DNA of 64,000 nt from Micromonospora inyonensis. GTDB lineage: Bacteria; Actinomycetota; Actinomycetes; Mycobacteriales; Micromonosporaceae. Made by a program: the position numbers and the translations under genes. Numbering within the stretch: the stretch's first letter is position 1; every line of letters begins with the position of its first letter. The notes under the pieces are model-generated. The model was not told the origin of the DNA. It made no database searches and saw only the letters and a program-made list of their open reading frames with translations. Positions 51,374 to 58,640 of the stretch are shown here, in pieces. The stretch is from assembly GCF_900091415.1 (NCBI RefSeq), contig NZ_FMHU01000002.1, forward strand, positions 496,001 to 560,000. Direction: 5' to 3'.

Positions 51374-53848
51374 TCACGGGATCGGTGACTGCTCCGAGGC
51401 GGCTGACGGCGTCGGCTCGTTGGTCGGTTCCGGTGTCGTTCCCTCCGTGCTCGGGTCCGGTGGCGTTCCCTCCGTGCTCGGGTCCGGTGGCGTCGGAGTG
51501 CTCGTGAGTGTGGCCGGCGGCGTCGGATTCGGGGCCGGCGTCGTCGGACGCGTAGCCGGGGAAGGGTTGGCGGACGGAGTGGCCGTGGGGCTGCCGGTAG
51601 GGGTCGCCGTCGCCGACGGGCTCTGCGGAGCGGTCGTGGTGGGTGCCCCACTCGGGGCCGGTGCGGCCGGTGCGTCGGCTTCGATGATGGCCAGGATCTG
51701 CTCCTTGCAACTCGCCAGTTGGGCCTCGATCTCCTGCGGGGACAGCCCCTCGATGCGCTGACCGAACCGTTCGATCTCCTCCCACAGCGTGTTCAACCTG
51801 GCCTTGGCCTCGTCGCTCAACCCTTCGGGCAGGGTGACGACCAACTGCGAGGCCAGCGCGTAGGTGACGCAGTCCCGGCACGAGTAGTTGACGGCCGCCG
51901 AGATGTTCTGGGGCACGACCACGTCTGCGGGACCGACGACGAGCACCACCTGAAACGCGACCGCGACTGTCTGGCAGTTCTGGCAGTTGGCCAGGGCGTA
52001 GGCCTCGTTGTGGTTGTCGACGGTGTCGCCGGTGGCCCAGACGAGGGCGAACGCGACGTCGTAGACGGTGGATCCGTCCTGGGTGTTGACCGAGAGAGCC
52101 TGGTTGTCCCCGGCGCGGGGTGCCTCGGGCGGGTTGAACGGGAAGACCCAGGTGGGCGCTGGCGTGCCGTTGCCCGGCTGGTCCGGGTTCCGGGGCACCA
52201 TGACGAGCGCGAGGCGCTGTTCCTCGGTGGGTGGCGGGGCTGCCGTCGGCCAGACGGTCGTCACGGTGCGCCGCTGACCCACCTGCAGTGGGCGGTCCAC
52301 CGGCGGCACGGTGGGCTGCCGGTTCGCCATCGGCAGGGCGTCGGCGACGGTTCCGCGTTCGTGTTTCTGGATGGGCTGGTACTTCGCGCTGTCCGGCCAC
52401 CACGCCCAGACCAACGCCGCCACCACGGCAACGCCGGCGACGACCGCGGCGGCACGGCGTCTCGGCCTGCCGGCGGTGGCGTGCCACACGGCGGTGACCG
52501 TCTGCCGCACGAGGCGGACCAGCAGGTACGCGATGCCGAGCAGCGGCAGGCAGATCGCGAGCATCGCGAGCAGGCCGACGCCGATCCGGGGAACGTCACC
52601 GGCCGCCCAGTGGGTGGCGAGGAGTCCGGCGTGGTTCCCCAGGCTCTGCCACGCGGTGGCGGCTACCCGGGGGAGCGCGGTCACCACGAGGACCAGCGAC
52701 ACGAGGAGCAGCGGCACCACGGTCAGCACCCAGAGGGTGACCACCACCCGGGCCCAGGGCTTGAGCACCTTCGACTCGGCCCGGCCCCATCGGGTCGGCA
52801 GCAGCCCGAGCAACGTCGGCCTGATGCGGGAGTACAGGTCGGGTACGCCGGTCAGGTCGGCCAGGATGTGGTATCCGTCGAAGCGCACGAACGGCGCCAG
52901 TTGGCGGATCATCTGCAGCACCTGGGCCGCGATGATGAGCAGTAGCGCGTCCCACCGGGTGACCGCCCAGGTGACGAAGATCGCGACGGCGACGATCGCG
53001 TTGAAGTACAGCCCGCCGAGGTCGACCCGGATCCGGCCGGCCCGTCCGAGCCGGTAGCTGTCGTCGACGTTGGTGTAGAAGGCCGGCCAGACCAGGTAGA
53101 GGCCCACGCCCATCGTGCCGGGCATCGCGCCGCCGTACCGGCAGGCCGCGGCGTGACCGAACTCGTGGAAACCGGCCGAGACGACCGTGATCGCGAAGAC
53201 CAGCAGCAGCAGGCCGGGCTCGTCGAACGCCTGGTGGGTGGCGGAGGCCAGCCCCTTGTCGAAAAGGACCCATCCGGTTGACAGCAGGAACGCGGCGAGC
53301 ATGACGGCGACGACGAACGGCCGGAACAGCAGCGCGAAGGGAGCGGTGATCCGTTGCGTGACCTGCGGGTTCGACACCACGAACCGGAACCGGAGTGCCA
53401 GCAGGGGATTGGACCTTGGTGCCGCCGGAGCCGATCCGTCCGCCGACCGGAGGAGGCCGAGCGGCTCCAGCTTTCGCTCGGCCAGCATGCGGACGTTGTC
53501 CGCCGTCACCAACCGTTCCGTCGTGCGGGTCAGGATCTCCGCGATTTCCGGGTATGTCCGCTCTCCGTCGACCGCCTCGAGGAGCAGATAGAGCAGTCGG
53601 GTGAGTTGGCAGGTCTGCCCGTCGGCGCGTCGGACCAGCCCAGGTGGCTGACGGTAGCCGGAGCCGGGAAGCTCACCCAGCAGTTCCAGTCCCGGAGCGT
53701 GGGCCGGGACCACCTCTGGCCGGGAATCCTCCGACCCCTCCGGGAGGTGATCGCCGCTGTCCGGCCGCCGCCCGTCGGGGCGGGGCGCCGTGCTGGCAGC
53801 GCCCCGCCCCGAGGAGTCGTTCGTGTCGATCGGCGCGATGACACTCAT
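51374..53848 (-). CDS. PqqD/RRE-like domain fused to polytopic M50 metalloprotease
   Basis: 824 residues. After a disordered N-terminus, residues ~62-133 (LVRRADGQTCQLTRLLYLLL, DGERTYPEIAEILTRTTERL, MLAERKLEPLGLL) have the pattern of PqqD-like RiPP-recognition domains. Several membrane helices follow. The zinc site is GFHEFGHAAAC (His228, Glu229, His232), with RFDGYHILADL (Asp324) as second motif. After a last helix near residue 465-485 comes a ~230-residue, probably external, domain with two CxxC pairs (Cys622/625, Cys657/660), then a Pro/Thr/Ser-rich tail. It is encoded five bases after the duplicated-repeat protein, which is its likely substrate. This resembles 'putative peptide zinc metalloproteases' of peptide-maturation loci. 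Confidence 0.85.
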   Translation of the reverse strand: MSVIAPIDTNDSSGRGAASTAPRPDGRRPDSGDHLPEGSEDSRPEVVPAHAPGLELLGELPGSGYRQPPGLVRRADGQTCQLTRLLYLLLEAVDGERTYPEIAEILTRTTERLVTADNVRMLAERKLEPLGLLRSADGSAPAAPRSNPLLALRFRFVVSNPQVTQRITAPFALLFRPFVVAVMLAAFLLSTGWVLFDKGLASATHQAFDEPGLLLLVFAITVVSAGFHEFGHAAACRYGGAMPGTMGVGLYLVWPAFYTNVDDSYRLGRAGRIRVDLGGLYFNAIVAVAIFVTWAVTRWDALLLIIAAQVLQMIRQLAPFVRFDGYHILADLTGVPDLYSRIRPTLLGLLPTRWGRAESKVLKPWARVVVTLWVLTVVPLLLVSLVLVVTALPRVAATAWQSLGNHAGLLATHWAAGDVPRIGVGLLAMLAICLPLLGIAYLLVRLVRQTVTAVWHATAGRPRRRAAAVVAGVAVVAALVWAWWPDSAKYQPIQKHERGTVADALPMANRQPTVPPVDRPLQVGQRRTVTTVWPTAAPPPTEEQRLALVMVPRNPDQPGNGTPAPTWVFPFNPPEAPRAGDNQALSVNTQDGSTVYDVAFALVWATGDTVDNHNEAYALANCQNCQTVAVAFQVVLVVGPADVVVPQNISAAVNYSCRDCVTYALASQLVVTLPEGLSDEAKARLNTLWEEIERFGQRIEGLSPQEIEAQLASCKEQILAIIEADAPAAPAPSGAPTTTAPQSPSATATPTGSPTATPSANPSPATRPTTPAPNPTPPATLTSTPTPPDPSTEGTPPDPSTEGTTPEPTNEPTPSAASEQSPIP

Positions 53849-53853
53849 GTCTG

Positions 53854-54516
53854 TTACTGGGTGATCTCGGCCGTCTGGTCGGCCGTGGCTTCCGCGGTCA
53901 CGTCGTCGAGGTGCTGGTTGATGATGGCGTCCTGTTGGGAGATCGCGGTCGCGCTGGAGTCCACCGACGCGACGTTCGCGGCTACTGCGGCGTCGATCGG
54001 GGCCGCGACGTTGGCGTTGGCGGCGACGGCGCCCGCGACCGGGGCGGCCAGGTCGGCGTCAAGAGCGACGTTCACGTCGACGTTGAGCAGGTCACCGTCG
54101 AGCATCGAGGTCGGGTCGGTCGGCACGGTCACGTCACCGGGGTCACCGGGGTCGGTGGGAGTGGGTTCGCCGCTGCCCGGGTCCACGACGTCGTCGGACT
54201 GGTCGATCGTGCTGTCTTGGGGAGCGGTGGCGATCGCCTCGCCGGAGAGCGTCTGTTCGATGAGGACGCCCTGGTCGGACAGGGCGGCGGCTTCCGAGCC
54301 GGTGGAGAGGATGTTCGCGCCGACCGCGGCGTCGATGGGGGCCGCGATGTTGGCGTTGGCGGCGACCGCGAGGTCGATCGGGGCCGCGAGGTCCAGCGCG
54401 AGGTCGAGGTCCACGTTGAGGTCGAGGAGCGAGATCACCTCTTTGGTCGGCAGCGCGGTTGCCGACTCGGCAGCCAACTCGTCCATCGACAGGGGCGTCA
54501 GATCGGGTGCACTCAC
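53854..54516 (-). CDS. Ala/Asp-rich two-repeat protein, likely substrate of the M50 protease
   Basis: 220 residues from a GTG with GGAG five bases upstream. Residues 1-29 form a leader-like segment (LTPLSMDELAAESATALPTK). Residues ~30-106 and ~143-220 are homologous halves: LLDLNVDLDLALDLAAPIDL aligns with LLNVDVNVALDADLAAPVAG, AVAANANIAAPIDAAVGAN with AVAANANVAAPIDAAVAAN, and both end in Gln/Asp-rich DQ...Q motifs. An acidic Pro/Thr linker joins them. There is no signal peptide, cysteine or membrane helix. I recall similar proteins in other actinomycetes without a known function. It is encoded directly upstream of the RRE-M50 gene, so the two are probably co-transcribed. Confidence 0.8.
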   Translation of the reverse strand: MSAPDLTPLSMDELAAESATALPTKEVISLLDLNVDLDLALDLAAPIDLAVAANANIAAPIDAAVGANILSTGSEAAALSDQGVLIEQTLSGEAIATAPQDSTIDQSDDVVDPGSGEPTPTDPGDPGDVTVPTDPTSMLDGDLLNVDVNVALDADLAAPVAGAVAANANVAAPIDAAVAANVASVDSSATAISQQDAIINQHLDDVTAEATADQTAEITQ

Positions 54517-54685
54517 GTCAGCTCCATTCCGGGCACGCGGGCGTGCCATCGCTCGGTCACGGCGTGGGACCGAGCGGGCATCGGCTCACCCTGTTCCACT
54601 CGGTCGGGAGAACCTCTGCCCCGGACGAAGAATCTGAAACCAGGCGTCCGTGACCAGGCCCGCTCGACGGGCCAGGGTGCGGGGC

Positions 54686-54973
54686 TCAGTGGATGCGGCG
54701 GACGTCGTAGCCGGGGCCCTCGACGGCGGTCACGAACTCCTGCCCGCGCATCCGGCACCAGGCCGGGATGTCCACCGCCGCCGCCGGATCGTCGGCGAGC
54801 ACCCGCAGCACCGCGCCGACCGGCAGGTCCGGCAGGCGGCGGGCGAGGGCGATGACCGGCAGCGGGCAGCGCTGCCCGCGACAATCCAGCACCTCGCCCG
54901 GCTCGGCGGTCGCGCCCGGTTCAGTGGTCGGGGCTCGTCGCGGGTCGGCCCCGGCGGGCCGGGCGGGGGTCAC
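54686..54973 (-). CDS. TusA/SirA-family sulfurtransferase
   Basis: 95 residues. LDCRGQRCPLPVIALARRLP contains the family's CPxP motif, and VGAVLRVLADDPAAAVDIPA and WCRMRGQEF complete the small alpha/beta fold. The GTG start overlaps the stop of the cysteine desulfurase gene (GTGA), so the persulfide donor and carrier are co-translated. Target pathway (tRNA thiolation, molybdopterin or other) is not shown by the context. Confidence 0.87.
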   Translation of the reverse strand: MTPARPAGADPRRAPTTEPGATAEPGEVLDCRGQRCPLPVIALARRLPDLPVGAVLRVLADDPAAAVDIPAWCRMRGQEFVTAVEGPGYDVRRIH

Positions 54974-56121
54974 AGCCCCACCACGCCGGCCTCGGCGCGC
55001 AGGTCGGCGACGATCCCCGGCAGTTCGGCCAGGAACCGCTCGACGTCCGCCTCGGTGGTCTCCCGGTGCAGGCTGATCCGGACGTTGCCGTGGGAGAGCA
55101 CCCCCATCGCCTCCAGCACGTGCGACGGTCGCAACGTCGACGCGGTGCACGACGACCCGGAGGAAACCGCGAAGCCCCGCCGGTCCAGCGCGTGCAGCAG
55201 CGCCTCGCCGTCGACGTAGAGGCAGGAGAAGGTCACCAGGTGGGGGAGGCGGTCCACCGGATCGCCCACCACCTCGACGTCCGGCACCTCCACCGCGACC
55301 CGGGTCCGGATCCGTTCCACCAGCGGCGTCAGCCGGGCGGCCTCGGCCGCCGCGTCGGCCGCCGCCGCGCGCAGGCTCGCCGCCGCCGCCACCACCGCCG
55401 GCAGGTTCAGCGACCCGGGGGTACGCCCCGCCTCGGCCTCGTCGGCCGGCCAGGGCGACTCCCAGCGGGTGCCCTTGCGGACCACCAGCAGCCCCACGCC
55501 CGACGGGCCGCCCCACTTGTGCGCGCTGGCGGTCAGCACCGACCAGCCGGCGGGCACCGGTGCCCGGCCGACCACCTGGGCCGCGTCGACGTGCAGCGGC
55601 ACCCCCGCCCCGGCGCAGGCGGCGGCGGCTTCGGCGACCGGCTGCACGGTGCCCACCTCGTGGCTGGCCGCGATCAGGCTGGCCCAGGCCACACCGGGGG
55701 CGCGCACCGCTGCCGCCCAGCCGTCGAGGTCGAGTCGGCCCAGCCGGTCCACCGGCACCGGCACCGCCGCGCCGCCGCCCGCCACGTGCCGTTCGGCGGC
55801 GTGCAGCACGGCGGAGTGTTCGATCGCCGAGTGCACCAGCACCGGCCCGACCCGCCGGCGGGCGGCCAACCCGCCCAGCACCGCGCCGTGGGCGGCGGTG
55901 GTGCCGTTGGCGGTGAAGGAGAGCTCGTCGGGGCGTACGCCGAGGGTCTCGGCGGCGGCGGCCCGCGCCGCGTCGAGGAGTTGGCGGGCCCGGCGGGCCT
56001 GGGCGTAGAGCCGGCCGGGGTCGGCCCAACCGTCGGCCAGGGCGGCGCCCAGCGCCTGTCTGGCTACCGGGTGCAACGGGGCGGCGGTGGCCGCGTCCAG
56101 GTAGACCGAAGCAGCGCTCAC
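54970..56121 (-). CDS. Cysteine desulfurase (class V aminotransferase fold)
   Basis: 383 residues. VYLDAATAAPLHPVARQALG is the N-terminal motif. LIAASHEVGTVQPVAEAA and VDAAQVVGRAPV bind PLP. The Schiff-base lysine is in TASAHKWGGPSGVGLLV, and the catalytic Cys is in SSGSSCTASTLRPSHVL. It converts cysteine to alanine and a protein persulfide, here passed to the TusA-like partner encoded next. Adjacent to, and divergent from, ctaC; nearby erpA and nadA make a Fe-S role possible, but the TusA coupling points to sulfur trafficking. Confidence 0.9.
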   Translation of the reverse strand: MSAASVYLDAATAAPLHPVARQALGAALADGWADPGRLYAQARRARQLLDAARAAAAETLGVRPDELSFTANGTTAAHGAVLGGLAARRRVGPVLVHSAIEHSAVLHAAERHVAGGGAAVPVPVDRLGRLDLDGWAAAVRAPGVAWASLIAASHEVGTVQPVAEAAAACAGAGVPLHVDAAQVVGRAPVPAGWSVLTASAHKWGGPSGVGLLVVRKGTRWESPWPADEAEAGRTPGSLNLPAVVAAAASLRAAAADAAAEAARLTPLVERIRTRVAVEVPDVEVVGDPVDRLPHLVTFSCLYVDGEALLHALDRRGFAVSSGSSCTASTLRPSHVLEAMGVLSHGNVRISLHRETTEADVERFLAELPGIVADLRAEAGVVGL

Positions 56122-56317
56122 GGGTGCCAACGTAGCGCGTGGGAGCCGTTCGGGATCCCTCGACCGGGGCGGACACGCGACCCCAGGGCGGTCCGGTCCG
56201 CCCCGGTCGAGTAATCTGCGACCGTCGGTGACGCCTTTGCCGGCGGTGCTGTCACTCCGCCGGCCGGGCCGGCGGAACCGGGCCAGACACCGCGGCGCGC
56301 TAGGGAGGCAGGACCAG

Positions 56318-57292
56318 GTGGTCGCAAGGAGTTCGGAGGTACGGCCGACGGCCGTACGGCACAGCACTTCCCCGGGAGCCGGTGGGCGTCGGGGACGGGG
56401 TGCCGGGCGGCTCGCCGGTCTCGGTCTCGGCGCAGCGGCGACGCTGGTCCTGCTGACGGGGTGCGACGTCGGTGCGGCGTTCGACGGGTTCGGCTGGCCG
56501 CAGGGCGGCGTCTCGGCCGAGTCCCGGCGGATGTACGACCTCTGGATCGCGTCCTGCATCGCGGCGCTCGCGGTCGGCGTCTTCGTCTGGGGCCTGATCT
56601 TCTGGTGCATCATCCGTTACCGCAAGCGCGGTAACGAGCTGCCCGTGCAGACCCGGTTCAACATGCCGATGGAGTTCCTCTACACCATCGCGCCGATCCT
56701 CATCGTCTCGGTGCTCTTCTACTACACTGCGGTCGTCCAGACCGACGTGGAGAGGCGCACGGCGAACCCGGACGTCGTCGTCGAGATCGTCGCGTTCAAG
56801 TGGAACTGGCAGTTCAACTACCGCGACGGCCTGGGTAAGGACGCCAACACCGTCGCCTCGGTCCTCGGCACCAGTGAGGTCATCCCGGTCCTGGTGCTGC
56901 CGACCAACCGGTCCATCCGGTTCGAGGAGACCAGCAAGGACGTCATCCACTCCTTCTGGGTGCCGGAGCTGCTCTTCAAGCGGGACGTCTTCCCCGGCAA
57001 GATCCGCAACGAGTTCGAGATCTCCGAGCTGGTGACCGAGGGCGCGTACGTGGGCCGCTGCGCCGAGCTGTGCGGCAGCTACCACGCCTTCATGAACTTC
57101 GAGCTGCGGGTCGTGTCGCCGGAGGAGTACGACCGGTTCCTCGCCGCGAAGCGGGACGGCCGGTCGACGCAGGAGGCGCTCCAGTCCATCGGCGAGGACC
57201 CGTACGCGACGACCACCGAGCCGTTCGAGACCCGGCGTACCAACAGCAACTTCAACAACGCGGCCGGCACGCCGGCCGGCGCGGGACGCTGA
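56318..57292 (+). CDS. ctaC: Cytochrome c oxidase subunit II
   Basis: 324 residues from a GTG with GGGAGG nine bases upstream. The lipobox LVLLTGC (Cys49) indicates a lipoprotein; two membrane helices follow (DLWIASCIAALAVGVFVWGL and MEFLYTIAPILIVSVLFYYT). The CuA site is HSFWVPELLF plus GRCAELCGSYHAFM. It accepts electrons from the bcc complex in the actinobacterial supercomplex. Cotranscribed with ctaF. Confidence 0.94.
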   Translation: MVARSSEVRPTAVRHSTSPGAGGRRGRGAGRLAGLGLGAAATLVLLTGCDVGAAFDGFGWPQGGVSAESRRMYDLWIASCIAALAVGVFVWGLIFWCIIRYRKRGNELPVQTRFNMPMEFLYTIAPILIVSVLFYYTAVVQTDVERRTANPDVVVEIVAFKWNWQFNYRDGLGKDANTVASVLGTSEVIPVLVLPTNRSIRFEETSKDVIHSFWVPELLFKRDVFPGKIRNEFEISELVTEGAYVGRCAELCGSYHAFMNFELRVVSPEEYDRFLAAKRDGRSTQEALQSIGEDPYATTTEPFETRRTNSNFNNAAGTPAGAGR

Positions 57293-57302
57293 GGGGGCGG
57301 GC

Positions 57303-57728
57303 ATGAGGACCGAGTGGAAGATCTTCTCCGTCATCGCGGCGTTCCTGCTCTTCGTCACGATCCTCTACGGCACCTGGACGGCCGGTGACGCCGGTCGGGT
57401 CGAGTGGGTCGGCACCGTCGCCCTGCTGCTGTCGTTCATGCTCTGCGCGATGTGCGGCGGCTTCTTCTGGTTCGTCGCCCGCCGGATCGACCTGCGCCCG
57501 GAGGACCGCGCCGACGGTGAGATCGCCGACGGCGCCGGCGAGATCGGCTTCTTCAGCCCCGGCAGCTACTGGCCGTTCGGGCTGGCGCTCGCCGCCGCCA
57601 TCGCCGGCTTCGGCCTGGTGATCTGGCAGTACTGGCTGATCGGCCTGGGCCTGGTGGCGGTCGTGCTGGCCGCCTCGGGCCTGCTCTTCGAGTACTACAC
57701 CGGCACCCGGCGTACCGCCGAGCACTGA
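57303..57728 (+). CDS. ctaF: Cytochrome c oxidase subunit IV, actinobacterial type
   Basis: 141 residues with four membrane helices: KIFSVIAAFLLFVTILYGTW, TVALLLSFMLCAMCGGFFWF, PFGLALAAAIAGFGLVIWQY and LIGLGLVAVVLAASGLLFEY. RRIDLRPEDRADGEIADGAG in the central loop and GFFSPGSYWP are characteristic of actinobacterial subunit IV. Ten bases separate it from ctaC. A strong terminator follows. Confidence 0.93.
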   Translation: MRTEWKIFSVIAAFLLFVTILYGTWTAGDAGRVEWVGTVALLLSFMLCAMCGGFFWFVARRIDLRPEDRADGEIADGAGEIGFFSPGSYWPFGLALAAAIAGFGLVIWQYWLIGLGLVAVVLAASGLLFEYYTGTRRTAEH

Positions 57729-57745
57729 CCGGCGTCGTCCGACCA

Positions 57746-57785
57746 CGACGAAGGCCGCCTCCCGGAGGGGAGGCGGCCTTCGTCG
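57746..57785 (+). terminator. Intrinsic terminator after ctaF
   Basis: CGACGAAGGCCGCCTCC and its exact reverse complement form a 17-bp stem around a short loop, 17 bases after the ctaF stop codon. Confidence 0.88.
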
Positions 57786-57875
57786 TATGGACGTTCCGGC
57801 CGGCGGGATGATCCTGGCGGAACGAGGACCGGGCACCACCCGACCGCCCCGGGCACCGACGACCGGGGCGAGCAG

Positions 57876-57957
57876 GTCGTCATCACCGTCTACGGCGTTG
57901 ACCTGTCGATCCGCCGCCGCGACGACGGGCTGTTCGTCCACCTCGACAGCGTCAAGG
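57876..57957 (+). pseudogene. Possible fragment of a small protein
   Basis: A plus-strand frame with good codon bias reads GEQVVITVYGVDLSIRRRDD and GLFVHLDS, like a compact beta-rich protein, but I find no start codon upstream and the frame runs straight into the 3' end of the giant-gene repeat. It may be a remnant truncated when the giant gene's repeat arrived. No family assigned. Confidence 0.3.
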
Positions 57958-58640
57958 GCCCGGGCAGCCCTGACAGCCCAGGCAGACCCGTGCCCGCCGA
58001 CGAGGCAGGTACCGGCCGCCCGGACAAAGGCAACGTACCCCCGTGGTCCAGCCAGGACAGGTCCTCACCCTGCGGGCGGTCCGGTCCGAGGGCAGGGCCC
58101 GGCACCGATGCTTGCCGGGGCTAACCCGGATCGCTCACCCCGTACCGCGCCGCCACGCGGCCGTGACCTTCCTGGACCAGCCGCAGCAGAGCACTGCCGC
58201 GCAATACCCCGATCAGGTGATGCACCGTCCGCCGCGGTGTGAATGTCGCCTCGGCGAGGGCTGACTCGCTGACGGTGATGATCCCGTTGTCGTCCATATG
58301 GTCGATCAGGGCGTTCCACAACTGCCGCAGCTGTTCCCGCTGCCGTGTTGTGGTGGCGATGTGGTCGGCGTGCTGGTCGAACAGTGTCTGGGCCTCATTC
58401 GGGTCGCGCACCCACCGGCTGCCCGCAGTGGGTTGGGGTTGGGGTTGGTCGGGGTGGAGTGGGGCGGGGGCGGTGGGTGGCTCGTGGGCCGGGTGATGGG
58501 GAGTGTCGCCGGCATGGAGAGTGCCGGCGTCGGTGCGGGTCACCGCTGGAGAGGGTGCGAGGGAGGGTTGCCAGTCCATGTCCGGCCCCTGGTGGGTGGC
58601 CCAGTCGCCGAGGTTCCCGCTGCCGGCAACCCGCCCACCG
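57955..58640. repeat. Giant-gene module, copy 1 (degenerate, partly untranslated)
   Basis: Closely similar to 62595-63260 (by eye well over 90% in the first 180 bases). It encodes, on the minus strand, the winged-helix-like module plus the PGPALGPDRPQGED / SWLDHGGTLP linker. The part left of 58121 follows the stop codon and is no longer translated. Confidence 0.8.

Noticed and set aside
51374..54516. Assignment of the RRE-M50 pair as a known daptide or epipeptide gene cluster
   Set aside because: No oxidative decarboxylase, aminotransferase, methyltransferase or radical-SAM gene is adjacent, and the candidate substrate is far larger than those precursors.
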